Positions 1 through 8,304 of a stretch of DNA of 39,177 nt are shown piece by piece. This stretch comes from S012-113 sp039714715 (GTDB lineage: Bacteria > Bacteroidota > Bacteroidia > Cytophagales > Cyclobacteriaceae). Location: positions 1 through 39,177 of the forward strand of contig JBDLIU010000008.1 in assembly GCA_039714715.1 (NCBI GenBank), read 5' to 3'. The first letter of the stretch is position 1, and the number at the start of each line of letters is the position of its first letter. The translations under genes and the position numbers were made by a program. The notes below the pieces were generated by a model. The model was not told the DNA's origin. It ran no database searches and worked only from the letters and a program-made list of their open reading frames with translations.

Positions 1-263
1 AATTCAGGCACCGGTAAAAACTCCACCTTGTCTGATATCCCGAGATCAGCAAATACCTTATTCTTCATGTCTCTGGGATGGAGGCCATCCATCTCATGTA
101 ACCCAACCTCCATTGTAAAGTCTTTACGCCTGAAGGTTGTAGCACAGCCTCCCGGTTTGCTATGCTGCTCTATTAACAACACTTGTTTTCCTTCCCTGGC
201 CAGTTTTGCTCCGGCGGTCAAACCGCCAAGACCACCACCAATCACTATTACATCATATTTCAT
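1..263 (-). CDS. NAD(P)/FAD-dependent oxidoreductase, phytoene desaturase/CrtISO-like (partial, N-terminus only)
   Basis: The ATG is at 263-261 and the frame runs off the left edge of the window, so only about 87 residues are visible. They begin MKYDVIVIGGGLGGLTAGAK, a dinucleotide-binding GxGxxG fold with an acidic residue ending strand 2 (LLIEQH), followed by KPGGCATTF. That PGG motif is typical of the phytoene desaturase, carotenoid isomerase and retinol saturase branch of flavin amine-oxidase-like enzymes. It starts 11 bp after the GNAT-like gene stops and reads in the same direction, so the two are probably co-transcribed with the acyl-CoA ligase. The family acts on polyenes, retinoids or other hydrophobic substrates, but the substrate here cannot be told from the fragment. 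Confidence 0.8.
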   Translation of the reverse strand, partial: MKYDVIVIGGGLGGLTAGAKLAREGKQVLLIEQHSKPGGCATTFRRKDFTMEVGLHEMDGLHPRDMKNKVFADLGISDKVEFLPVPE

Positions 264-274
264 TATTAACTATT

Positions 275-1447
275 TCATTCATCATCTCCCGGTATGGGGT
301 ATCGTTTATATTCCGCTTTCCGATCAAACAGGTAGCGGTAGGTAATATAGTGTTTTACTGATTTGCTTCCTACTGAGATAAAAACCTTGCGCATCTTGGG
401 ATTGAAATCACCTACCCATGAAAACTCAATCTCTGTATAATGAGACTTTCTTTCAAATACCTTTACCAGGTTAAGGATAATCCCAGCCTCAATACCACGT
501 GACTGAAATTCAGGAATCACGCCCATCAGCACTCCCCTGGCACGGGTCATGGTCTTTTTGCGCTTAAGATAGAGAAACTTGAGCATAGCTGGCAGTGAAA
601 GCTTCCCATTAAGATGTTTCAGTATCAGGTTCACATCAGGGTACATAAGGTAAATGGCTATCGGTTTACCTTTACTATATGCGATCCAGATAAACTCTTC
701 TTCGATGATGGATTTTGCTTTCTTTAAGGTCTTTTGGATATAAGATATTTCCAGTGGTTCAAAATTTTCCTTGAATGAGGCCCATGCTTCATTAAAGACT
801 GCAACAAAGTCCTGAGCAAACTGGTCTGAATGCTTCCAACTAAGGTGTTTAAAATCATAATCAGGATTCTGAGCAACTCGTTGGGCTATTCGTTCAAACC
901 TTTCAGGTAGTGGACTGGTAACATCCAGATGAAAACCCTCCTGCTTAAAATAAGTTTTAAACCCGTATGCTTCGAAGAGTTGTTGGTAATATGGAGGATT
1001 ATAAGCAATTTCATATGACGGGTGTGTAAAGCCATCTACCAGCAATCCCCAATACTTATCGGTTTCACCAAAGTTTATGGGCCCGTCCATTGCCTCCATA
1101 CCTCTTGATTTCAGCCACTCTCTGGCGGTATCAAACAACAAATTAGCAGCTTCCTGATCATTGATAGATTCAAAATAACCCATCCCCCCTGTAGGCTGGT
1201 CTTGTTTGTTACTTGTGTTATAATCGATAAAAGCCGCAATCCTGCCAATTAGCTTATGATTTGCATCATACAGTATCCAACGGGTAGCTTCTCCATGATT
1301 AAAGTAAACATTTTTCTCAGGATCAAAGATCGATTCGATCTCCTTATCTAAAGGACAGACCCAAACAGGATCCTCACGATAGAGGATTCGCGGTACCTCC
1401 AAAAATGCTTTCTTTAACCCCTTCTCTTTTACTTCTGCAATAGTCAT
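275..1447 (-). CDS. GNAT-fold acyltransferase-like protein (about 390 aa)
   Basis: This appears to belong to a widespread uncharacterised family with an acyl-CoA N-acyltransferase fold, possibly the type that includes E. coli YghO (from memory). Typical segments are WVCPLDKEIESIFDP near the N-terminus, GRIAAFIDYN, GYFESINDQEAANLL, GPINFGETDKYWGLLVDGF and YNPPYYQQLFEAYGF, with a further GNAT-like segment near RGVLMGVIPEFQSRGIEAG. No signal peptide or membrane segment is seen. The ATG at 1447 is preferred; a GTG at 1450 overlaps the last base of the upstream ligase stop codon, so translation is probably coupled in either case. Adjacency to an acyl-CoA ligase suggests an acyl-CoA donor, which is inference; the acceptor is unknown. 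Confidence 0.72.
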   Translation of the reverse strand: MTIAEVKEKGLKKAFLEVPRILYREDPVWVCPLDKEIESIFDPEKNVYFNHGEATRWILYDANHKLIGRIAAFIDYNTSNKQDQPTGGMGYFESINDQEAANLLFDTAREWLKSRGMEAMDGPINFGETDKYWGLLVDGFTHPSYEIAYNPPYYQQLFEAYGFKTYFKQEGFHLDVTSPLPERFERIAQRVAQNPDYDFKHLSWKHSDQFAQDFVAVFNEAWASFKENFEPLEISYIQKTLKKAKSIIEEEFIWIAYSKGKPIAIYLMYPDVNLILKHLNGKLSLPAMLKFLYLKRKKTMTRARGVLMGVIPEFQSRGIEAGIILNLVKVFERKSHYTEIEFSWVGDFNPKMRKVFISVGSKSVKHYITYRYLFDRKAEYKRYPIPGDDE

Positions 1448-1449
1448 CA

Positions 1450-3225
1450 CTATCTTTTATAAATGGTGTCTAATAAATCAGCATACTTGTCTGCTACTAC
1501 CTTACGTTTCAATTTAAGGCTGGCAGACAACTCACCTGCAGCAGGGGACCAGTCATCAGTAACAATACGAAACCGTTTGATCCGCTCCCAATCCATCAGT
1601 TTCTTATTGAGTATGTTTATTTCCTGATTAAATACATTCATCACTTCAGGTAATTCAATTAAATCTGAACGTGCACCTGTGTTGGTAATATTGTTATTAG
1701 CCATCCACTCTTTTAAATACATAAAATCGGGGACGAGCAGAGCGCTGGCAAACTTCTGGTGCTCTCCTACCACCATCACCTGATCAATAAAAGCCGACTC
1801 CTTAATTTTGTTCTCGATGAGCTGAGGAGCAACAAACTTACCACTCGATAATTTGAAAATCTCTTTCTTTCTATCAGTGATCTTCAAGAATTTATCATCT
1901 TCCAAATGGCCTACATCTCCTGTATGAAACCATCCGTCTTCATCAAATACTGTTTTAGTCTGCTCTTCGTCTTTATAGTAGCCCATCATCACACAATCAC
2001 CCTTGCATAAAACTTCTCCATCCTCTGCAATTTTGAGCTCAACACCATCAATTACTGAACCTACTGATCCGAGTTTGCACAACCCCTTCTCCATGCGGTT
2101 GATTGTAATAATAGGAGAAGTTTCAGTAAGCCCATACATATTGATGATCTTCAATCCACTAGCCCAGAAGATACTTTCCAGCCTCGACTGTAAAGCTGCT
2201 CCACCACAGCCCACTATCCTGGCATGCCCTCCTAATGCTGCCCTCCATTTACTAAAGATCATCTTGTCTGCAATCTTCATCTTCTGATAATAGAACCAAC
2301 TTTTTTCTCCATGAGGTTTGTATTTAAGCCCCAGTTCAACAGCCCAAAAGAACAACTTCTTCTTCACCCCCGTGAGACTCCTTCCTTTTGCAATTACATT
2401 ATCATAAATCTTTTCCAGAATTCTGGGAACAGCATCAAAACCAGTGGCTTTGATTTCTTTTAGGTTGGATGCAATGGTTCCCATGTTTTCAGCATAGTAA
2501 ATACAGGCACCGGAGTATTGTGTCTGGTAGTTGCCTAAACGTCCGCCAACGTGGCATACCGGGATAATCGAGAGATAACGATCATCTTTGGTAAGCTGAA
2601 ATACTGATGAGGCTTCCAGAAAATTACTCACCAGGTTTTTATGTGAAAGCATTACTCCTTTTGATCGGCCCGTAGTACCCGAAGTATATATGATAGACAC
2701 CAAATCGTCTGGTGTAATTTCTTCCTTAATCGACTCAAGTTTCTCCTTTGTTTCTGAAGTAGCACGCTCTCCTTTCTCTATTATCTCAAGCCAGTGTGCA
2801 GCACCTTTAATCTCGTCAAAAGTATAGAAGTGCTCAATCTTCTCTTGCTTTAAAAATGCAGGATGAATAAGCTCATAGAGCTTTTGGTCAGACAATATCA
2901 CCATTTTTGGATCAGAATGCTCCATAATGTACCCATACTCCTCCTCGTTCATGGAAGTATATACAGGAACATGAACTACTCCTGCCATGGCCATACCCAT
3001 ATCCACAAAATTCCATTGTGGCCGGTTGTTGGTAACGGTCATAATTTTGTCACCCTTGCGGAAGCCTAACTCCAGCAAGCCGCAAGCAAACTGGTGGGCA
3101 AGGTTACTGTATTGCTCTGAAGAGTAAAAGTTCCATTTTCCTTTAATTTTTTCAGATAATACGTTCCTGCCTTGGAACATAGTGGTAAAGCGTTCCAGCA
3201 GGTCAAAAGTACGTTTTGGGATCAT
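1450..3225 (-). CDS. Long-chain acyl-CoA synthetase (AMP-forming), FadD-like
   Basis: This is an ANL-superfamily adenylating enzyme that would activate fatty acids with ATP and CoA. Counting from an upstream in-frame start at 3261, the ATP-binding loop YTSGTTGRSKG is at about residues 192-202, the A5 motif YGLTETS at 376-382, GWFHTGD at 443-449, and the hinge/lysine segment TDRKKEIFKLSSGK at 462-475. Length is normal for the family. I chose the ATG at 3225 (MIPKRTFDLLER) because the 12 preceding residues look like read-through of the upstream region. The fatty-acid chain length cannot be read from the sequence. Its stop touches the start of the GNAT-like gene, forming an operon with it and the oxidoreductase. 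Confidence 0.9.
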   Translation of the reverse strand: MIPKRTFDLLERFTTMFQGRNVLSEKIKGKWNFYSSEQYSNLAHQFACGLLELGFRKGDKIMTVTNNRPQWNFVDMGMAMAGVVHVPVYTSMNEEEYGYIMEHSDPKMVILSDQKLYELIHPAFLKQEKIEHFYTFDEIKGAAHWLEIIEKGERATSETKEKLESIKEEITPDDLVSIIYTSGTTGRSKGVMLSHKNLVSNFLEASSVFQLTKDDRYLSIIPVCHVGGRLGNYQTQYSGACIYYAENMGTIASNLKEIKATGFDAVPRILEKIYDNVIAKGRSLTGVKKKLFFWAVELGLKYKPHGEKSWFYYQKMKIADKMIFSKWRAALGGHARIVGCGGAALQSRLESIFWASGLKIINMYGLTETSPIITINRMEKGLCKLGSVGSVIDGVELKIAEDGEVLCKGDCVMMGYYKDEEQTKTVFDEDGWFHTGDVGHLEDDKFLKITDRKKEIFKLSSGKFVAPQLIENKIKESAFIDQVMVVGEHQKFASALLVPDFMYLKEWMANNNITNTGARSDLIELPEVMNVFNQEINILNKKLMDWERIKRFRIVTDDWSPAAGELSASLKLKRKVVADKYADLLDTIYKR

Positions 3226-3374
3226 AATTAAAGTGTTAGAGGCTCTATGCAATATAACCATTTAACCCGATAAATACTTCAAAATTTTGTGCCTAATCAC
3301 TAATGGATAGCCTGGGCGTATAGGTTAATATATTTTTCCTTTTTTAATATTTGGATGTACATGAACGATATTAC

Positions 3375-3437
3375 GATGCTCTGCACCTAACTTCCGTTTA
3401 TCTTGAATTTCTATATATATTATCGGTGCTCCGCACC
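3375..3437. repeat. Two REP-like hairpins (GRTGC-N3-GCACC) in an intergenic gap
   Basis: Two short hairpins lie about 50 bp apart: GATGC TCT GCACC at 3375-3387 and GGTGC TCC GCACC at 3425-3437. Each has a 5-bp stem and a 3-nt loop, with similar flanks (TTA(C/T)CG before, TRA after). The first has one imperfect pair. They occupy the gap between the acyl-CoA ligase and the NeuD-type gene. Their size and composition match the GCACC-N3-GGTGC hairpins beside the transposase relic near 33.3-33.9 kb, although the arms are in the opposite order. Confidence 0.6.
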
Positions 3438-3459
3438 TGAAGGTAATATAAAATTTAGA

Positions 3460-4092
3460 TCATACTGGTTCGGCCGGATTGCCAAAAATTGTTTGACCTT
3501 CCTCTACATCCTTCACCACAACTGATCCAGCTCCTACCCTGGCACCGCTACCTATCTTAACACCTGCAACAATTGTTACCCCGGATCCGATAAAAACATC
3601 ATCCTCTACCTTAACCCCAGAGTTTATTATCGAGCCAGCGCCAACTTGAATGAAATCTCCCAGCTTTGCATCGTGGTTTATTATGGCCCCAGAGTCAACA
3701 ATCAGATGACTCCCAATCCTGGTTTCAGAGCCAAGAATAACTCCAGCTCCTATATAATTACCATGGCCCATTTCTACTGAAGGTGCCAGATTAGCTGAAT
3801 GATGAATGGCATTGACAGGCATTACCTTTCTCTCTGAGACAAGCATTTCAACAAGATTTCTTCTTACCTCAATTTCTTCCATAGCCACAAAAGCCTCACA
3901 CTCAGACCCTATTACCGAAAGATACGTGGCATCGTCCAGGCTTCCCATTACAGCAACATTACCGATTTCTGTATTAAGAATAGTCTTATCATCATCAAGA
4001 AAGCCATATACAATTACATCGTTGCTTACAAATGCTTCCATGGCACTCTTGCCAATACTTCCTGCTCCTAAAATGATTACCGGTTTATCCAT
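3460..4092 (-). CDS. NeuD/PglD-type sugar O- or N-acyltransferase (left-handed beta-helix)
   Basis: This is a 210-residue protein with an N-terminal nucleotide-sugar-binding-like Rossmann segment (VIILGAGSIGKSAMEAF, then YGFLDDD). From about residue 105 to the end it has hexapeptide repeats forming a left-handed beta-helix (YIGAGVILG, RIGSHLIVD, FIGSGVTIV, RVGAGSVVV) and the usual end NPAEPV. The histidine in INHDAKLGDF aligns with the catalytic base of PglD-like acetyltransferases. Such enzymes acetylate UDP-linked amino sugars or sialic acid for surface polysaccharides. The polytopic membrane protein 34 bp upstream on the same strand could belong to the same envelope pathway. The exact sugar is not determinable. 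Confidence 0.85.
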   Translation of the reverse strand: MDKPVIILGAGSIGKSAMEAFVSNDVIVYGFLDDDKTILNTEIGNVAVMGSLDDATYLSVIGSECEAFVAMEEIEVRRNLVEMLVSERKVMPVNAIHHSANLAPSVEMGHGNYIGAGVILGSETRIGSHLIVDSGAIINHDAKLGDFIQVGAGSIINSGVKVEDDVFIGSGVTIVAGVKIGSGARVGAGSVVVKDVEEGQTIFGNPAEPV

Positions 4093-4126
4093 ATCAGATT
4101 TTTATACAAAGATAACTTATGGTTCT

Positions 4127-5362
4127 TTAAGATGTCCTCAACCTTGAACTTATTGCGGCTGAGAGTATTGATACAAACACAAGTAAATAACCTGTTTTAT
4201 ACCTTACTAAAGTACCAAAATTAGGTGCTGAGAAGGTAAGCAATATGGCTGCCACAATGATGAAAAGTAATGAAACAAATAGTAAAAGACGATAATCCCG
4301 CACTTCAGGCAATATAAAATATCTGATACCATAAATAGAAGCAATCAGTAATAACCCATTTTCAATTATCACCATGAGTCTCAAAATGTTAAAGGAAGAC
4401 ATCCATAAAGGGAAGAACAAACCGGCAAACAATGCTTTGGGGCTATGGATAAGAACGGAGGGAACTGTTGGAGCCAGGTCTTTAAAAACAACAACATTAC
4501 TTACTTCTGATAACTGAACATACTGATAATAATTATCTACAATAACAGTCAGAAATCTGGATGGCCATAAATTGGGGTGAATCTGACTGGCTGCGCTCAT
4601 AGTAACAATGAAAATTATTACTACAGTGAGTAATTCCCAATGCCATTTACTTCGCACAGAAAGAAGTATCCGGGCACCAAATAGCGAGATAACAGCAACA
4701 ACTAATATCGCTGCATAATAATACTTTAGCTGGGCCAGTAATAGTAATCCAATTATTACAACAAGCCATTGCTCCCAGCTTAACCTGTTTTTCAGGTAAC
4801 CTTTTAAGACCATAGACATTACACCTGCCATAGCTCCGATAGCTACTGATTCCTTAAGAATACCTGAAGTCCAAAATATAATGGACGGGAAAAATAAAGT
4901 TGGTATTACAGCGCTCCATTTTGACCCCGTAAATGAATATAAATTCGTAGCCAATAACCAGAAGCCCCAAAAACTAAATATTGAGAGATAAATGGAACTC
5001 AGCCAGTAGTTATTATTTGTTATAAAAGCCAACAGGCCAAGGATTTTGGCCATAAAAGCAGCTCTTGGTTGAATTGGATAGGCAAACTGAGATATGCTGG
5101 TATAATCAGACTTGAAGTATATATTTATAAAACTATCCACAGAACTAATTGCTGCTGTTTTTAGTTTGATCCCTTCAGCATACATCACCCATGTATCTCC
5201 ATTGGTATAATAGTATGAGTAAATCAAGCCAACACTAAAGCCTGCTAAAACTTTAAATAACAGACCTGGCAAATAGAAGTTTCCTAAAGGTTCATTCCTG
5301 GTAATTCTGAATCCATAGTAAGCAAGTGCTAATAATAACAATATGTTTACGAATTGAATCAT
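4127..5362 (-). CDS. Polytopic inner-membrane protein of unknown function (about 10 TM segments)
   Basis: This 411-residue protein is almost entirely hydrophobic helices, beginning MIQFVNILLLLALAYYGF. Other clear segments include LLFKVLAGFSVGLIYSYYY, WLVVIIGLLLLAQLKYYYA, LLTVVIIFIVTMSAA and LLLFVSLLFIIVAAILL. Short polar loops contain NGDTWVMYAEGIK and FWTSGILKES. The layout resembles GT-C glycosyltransferases or polysaccharide polymerases, but no diagnostic motif is evident and no function is assigned. The start ATG overlaps the stop of the upstream DUF2851 gene in an ATGA arrangement, so the two are translationally coupled. A NeuD-type acetyltransferase follows 34 bp downstream. Confidence 0.78.
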   Translation of the reverse strand: MIQFVNILLLLALAYYGFRITRNEPLGNFYLPGLLFKVLAGFSVGLIYSYYYTNGDTWVMYAEGIKLKTAAISSVDSFINIYFKSDYTSISQFAYPIQPRAAFMAKILGLLAFITNNNYWLSSIYLSIFSFWGFWLLATNLYSFTGSKWSAVIPTLFFPSIIFWTSGILKESVAIGAMAGVMSMVLKGYLKNRLSWEQWLVVIIGLLLLAQLKYYYAAILVVAVISLFGARILLSVRSKWHWELLTVVIIFIVTMSAASQIHPNLWPSRFLTVIVDNYYQYVQLSEVSNVVVFKDLAPTVPSVLIHSPKALFAGLFFPLWMSSFNILRLMVIIENGLLLIASIYGIRYFILPEVRDYRLLLFVSLLFIIVAAILLTFSAPNFGTLVRYKTGYLLVFVSILSAAISSRLRTS

Positions 5363-6636
5363 TCAGGTTTTAAGACTTGCCTCCCAATGTTGCAAGATAA
5401 GCATCTTCGCTGATTACAATAGTTATTAAAGAGTTCAATAGCGCCCTGCGATTCGGCTGCATTCATGGGCTTAATATCCAAATCATTCCAAATCCTAATG
5501 ATTTTATTGTCTTCAGCATTCAACTTTTCCAGGAAAGTTATTGCCTTATCGATAAATGCATCATTCCCGGTGTATCTGCCGTATGCCACCAGTAACACCC
5601 CAGCCACATTAATACTCAAAACCCTGGCACTCTGATCTCCCATACCTTTTATTCTAGTCCTGGCTTCCTTGTTAAAATGATAATGCGACAGCCAAAACTC
5701 AGACTGCCTTACCTTAAAAAACGATTTAGCATCTTCCGGAGACACCTCCAATAATGATTGAAAAAAGTGTTTTTGTTTATTAAGTACTGCTGCCAGTTGC
5801 GCCATTCTAATCGTTGGAAAGTTAGCGGGTCGCATTCTCATAAACTTCCACCATGCAGATGTCATTGGCTCTGATTGGAGCCTGTACTTAGTTCTTAACC
5901 ATTCAAATTCACTGGCCAACTCCTTTTGATATGATTGTCCTTTAGTACTACCTACTAACAAACCTGCCATTCCTAATAAATAAGCTTCGATCTGTTTAAC
6001 TGAACTAAGTTTCCGAAGAATTTTAATATCAATTATTGATGCAAGATGCTTAAATGCCTCGTTATTCTTTTTGAACCCAAAATATTCAAAAAGCAAATTG
6101 ATGGCTACCTGTTCCCAATCTCCCTTATGCAGTTCCAGGTCTTCAAGTACACCCTCTGCTTTTCTTTGTAATCGCTCAACCAATGCTTTATTAAAGGCAT
6201 CGAGCTTATAAACAGGATCTATTCCAGGGAAAAACGCCTCGCATGGAATAGTTTGAAGCGAAGTGCTTAACTGATTATATTTTTCCAGCCATTCCTTACT
6301 TACCAGTTGACTGAGTGTTACAGTTGGTATAGAGCTTTTGTCCAACCTCAAAACCTCCTTATCATGTTCCCAAACTACATGTAAAATCACTTTATTATAA
6401 GCGGAATCCAAATGATGATTATGCGTCTTCCATGCCGAAGAACTTGTATGTATCTCTACATCCCCTACCCATTCTATACCATCAATCTTAATTCTGGCTG
6501 ATGAGAAATCCGGTCCAGAGTCACTGTTTAATACACCCTGGTTTAAAATCCTTACATCATCCCCATTGGTTGTAATAAGCTGGGCCTTATTAAAAGATTG
6601 AGTTTGCCAGATAAATTGTAAAACATCTTCTCTCAT
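5359..6636 (-). CDS. DUF2851 family protein
   Basis: This 425-residue soluble protein is recognisable as DUF2851, a Bacteroidota family of unknown function. The N-terminal half has the conserved run GPDF (41-44), GDVEIH (58-63), W69, H72, H74-H75 and HVVWEHD (86-92). The spacing of D43, D59 and E61 resembles a restriction-endonuclease-like core, though the usual lysine position holds His63; this is my reading, not an established assignment. The C-terminal end carries three cysteines (C407, C412, C415), with another at C132. It overlaps the following membrane-protein gene by 4 bp and lies 15 bp after pyrF, suggesting one transcription unit. Confidence 0.8.
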   Translation of the reverse strand: MREDVLQFIWQTQSFNKAQLITTNGDDVRILNQGVLNSDSGPDFSSARIKIDGIEWVGDVEIHTSSSAWKTHNHHLDSAYNKVILHVVWEHDKEVLRLDKSSIPTVTLSQLVSKEWLEKYNQLSTSLQTIPCEAFFPGIDPVYKLDAFNKALVERLQRKAEGVLEDLELHKGDWEQVAINLLFEYFGFKKNNEAFKHLASIIDIKILRKLSSVKQIEAYLLGMAGLLVGSTKGQSYQKELASEFEWLRTKYRLQSEPMTSAWWKFMRMRPANFPTIRMAQLAAVLNKQKHFFQSLLEVSPEDAKSFFKVRQSEFWLSHYHFNKEARTRIKGMGDQSARVLSINVAGVLLVAYGRYTGNDAFIDKAITFLEKLNAEDNKIIRIWNDLDIKPMNAAESQGAIELFNNYCNQRRCLSCNIGRQVLKPE

Positions 6637-6651
6637 TACATTGAAGTGATA

Positions 6652-7488
6652 TTAATGGCAATACTTATCTAAATACCCTTTCATTTCATCCCTGATCTCA
6701 GCAGCTTTTTGTCCCGCTATCTTAGCAAACTCAGTATCACTTGAGGCAAATATGATGCCCCTTGATGAGTTAACCAGGAGGCCACATTCACTATTCATGC
6801 CATATTGAGAGACTTCTTGCAGGCTACCTCCCTGGGCCCCTACGCCAGGAACCAGGTAGAAACTATCGGGCGATAATTTTCTGATTTCTTCAAATGCGGT
6901 GGCTTTTGTGGCTCCCACCACATACATAATTCGATCGCTATTTTGCCATTGCTGGCTCTTTGTGATAATGGACTCATAAAGTTTAGGATTCTCATTATCA
7001 AAATCTCCTTCACTTACAAAGAGTTCTTCAAAATCCTGACTGCTTTCGTTGGAAGTAAGCGCCAGCACAATTGCCCACTTATCGTCATACTCAAGATAAG
7101 GAGTTACGGCATCCTCGCCCATGTATGGTGAGAGGGTAATGGCATCGAAATCCATTTGCTCAAAGAATGCCCTGGCATAATGCTTCGAGGTATTGCCAAT
7201 ATCTCCACGTTTAGCATCGGCAATAGTAAATATCTCTTTGGGGATATATTCTAATGTTTTGGCCAGGCTTTCCCAACCTGCTGCTCCTCTACTTTCATAA
7301 AATGCCAGATTGGGTTTGTATGCTACTGCATAATCAATAGTGGTATCTATTATCTGTTTGTTGAATTCAAAAACCGGATCATCAGCACTATGTAGATGAT
7401 GTGGAATTTTTTCAATATCAGAATCAAGGCCTACGCAGAGGTAGGATTCTTTTTTTTTAATTTGGCTAAAAAGTTCTTCTCTGGTCAT
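6652..7488 (-). CDS. pyrF: Orotidine 5'-phosphate decarboxylase (type 2)
   Basis: This enzyme catalyses the last step of de novo UMP synthesis, OMP to UMP plus CO2. The catalytic Asp/Lys array DAKRGDIGNT is at about residues 91-100, with the substrate lysine in YKPNLAFYE and the phosphate-binding region LVPGVGAQGG. At 278 residues it fits the longer type 2 (PyrF2) group rather than the 230-residue E. coli type. The ATG at 7488 gives MTREELFSQI, normal for the family. It leads the pyrF-DUF2851-membrane protein run. pyrD, an earlier enzyme of the same pathway, is about 3.4 kb away on the same strand but separated by lolA, ftsK and a terminator. Confidence 0.95.
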   Translation of the reverse strand: MTREELFSQIKKKESYLCVGLDSDIEKIPHHLHSADDPVFEFNKQIIDTTIDYAVAYKPNLAFYESRGAAGWESLAKTLEYIPKEIFTIADAKRGDIGNTSKHYARAFFEQMDFDAITLSPYMGEDAVTPYLEYDDKWAIVLALTSNESSQDFEELFVSEGDFDNENPKLYESIITKSQQWQNSDRIMYVVGATKATAFEEIRKLSPDSFYLVPGVGAQGGSLQEVSQYGMNSECGLLVNSSRGIIFASSDTEFAKIAGQKAAEIRDEMKGYLDKYCH

Positions 7489-7598
7489 AACTCAAAAATA
7501 ACTAACCTTCACAATTACTTATCTAATTGAATTGTGAAAATCCAAAAGAGAGTTAAAACGAGCTTTGTTGTTAGATATATGGTTTCAGATAGCATAAA

Positions 7599-7622
7599 AA
7601 AAGCCGTACAAAGACGGCTTTT
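7599..7622 (-). terminator. Rho-independent terminator downstream of lolA
   Basis: A 9-bp perfect stem (AAAAGCCGT at 7599-7607 with ACGGCTTTT at 7614-7622) closes a 6-nt loop. On the minus strand it is followed by a run of seven T. It sits 24 bp after the lolA stop codon and would end the ftsK-lolA transcript before pyrF. Confidence 0.85.
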
Positions 7623-7645
7623 ATATGTGTAATATTCTATTCTGT

Positions 7646-8290
7646 TTATCTGATATCTATTATTTCGTCTTCAGATAATTGAGATGTGTCAAATTTAAAG
7701 TGAGTGTCAGGTAGATTTACGTTTGACTTAAAATTGGAAATCAGATAGGTATATTCACTGCCTTCTTTATCAAATAATGTAAAACTTCTTAACAGTCTGT
7801 CTTTTGAACCAATTTCCAATCTCACCTTAAAATACTGTGCATTCTTGTCATTGGGCACTAAATCAACAATATCATAACTCTTACCAGCAATTGTAGTAGT
7901 ATTCAGGTAGAGATATTTATACCCTTCTTTATAAATATTAAATATTGATGACGGAGTGATATCTCCACCTTCCGGATTATTATCATCAATAGTTACTTCA
8001 GGAATATCAGATAAATAAGTCCAGACGGTGGTACCATCGTTATAAATTTCCTGATCCTGCATCTCCAGGCGGTACATATCGCCCTTTACACTAATCTTTC
8101 CATTATATGACTCATTGATGCCTTCCATCTTATTGGTCATAGTATAGGCCAATTCAGCCTGAAATGAGCTGATTTCCTGATATGTGCTACTCATGGCATC
8201 CAGAATAGCCCTGGCCTGCGGGTCTTGCTGCGCAAAAACAAAGTTTGCCAGGCTTAAAACCCCAAATGTTAATAATATTTTCTTATACAT
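7646..8290 (-). CDS. lolA: LolA-like outer-membrane lipoprotein carrier protein
   Basis: This 214-residue protein has a signal peptide (MYKKILLTFGVLSLANFVFA, cleaved before QQ), so it should act in the periplasm. The mature part follows the LolA pattern: an initial helix (AILDAMSSTYQEISSFQAEL), then alternating beta strands including GKISVKGDMYRLEM and NDGTTVWTYL, and later YDIVDLVP. LolA binds acyl chains of lipoproteins released by LolCDE and hands them to the outer membrane. It follows ftsK by 14 bp, an order also found in E. coli. The terminator just downstream marks the end of this unit. The divergent Bacteroidota LolA family includes paralogues, so the specific client set is uncertain. 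Confidence 0.85.
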   Translation of the reverse strand: MYKKILLTFGVLSLANFVFAQQDPQARAILDAMSSTYQEISSFQAELAYTMTNKMEGINESYNGKISVKGDMYRLEMQDQEIYNDGTTVWTYLSDIPEVTIDDNNPEGGDITPSSIFNIYKEGYKYLYLNTTTIAGKSYDIVDLVPNDKNAQYFKVRLEIGSKDRLLRSFTLFDKEGSEYTYLISNFKSNVNLPDTHFKFDTSQLSEDEIIDIR

Positions 8291-8304
8291 AATTATCTTT
8301 TTTT

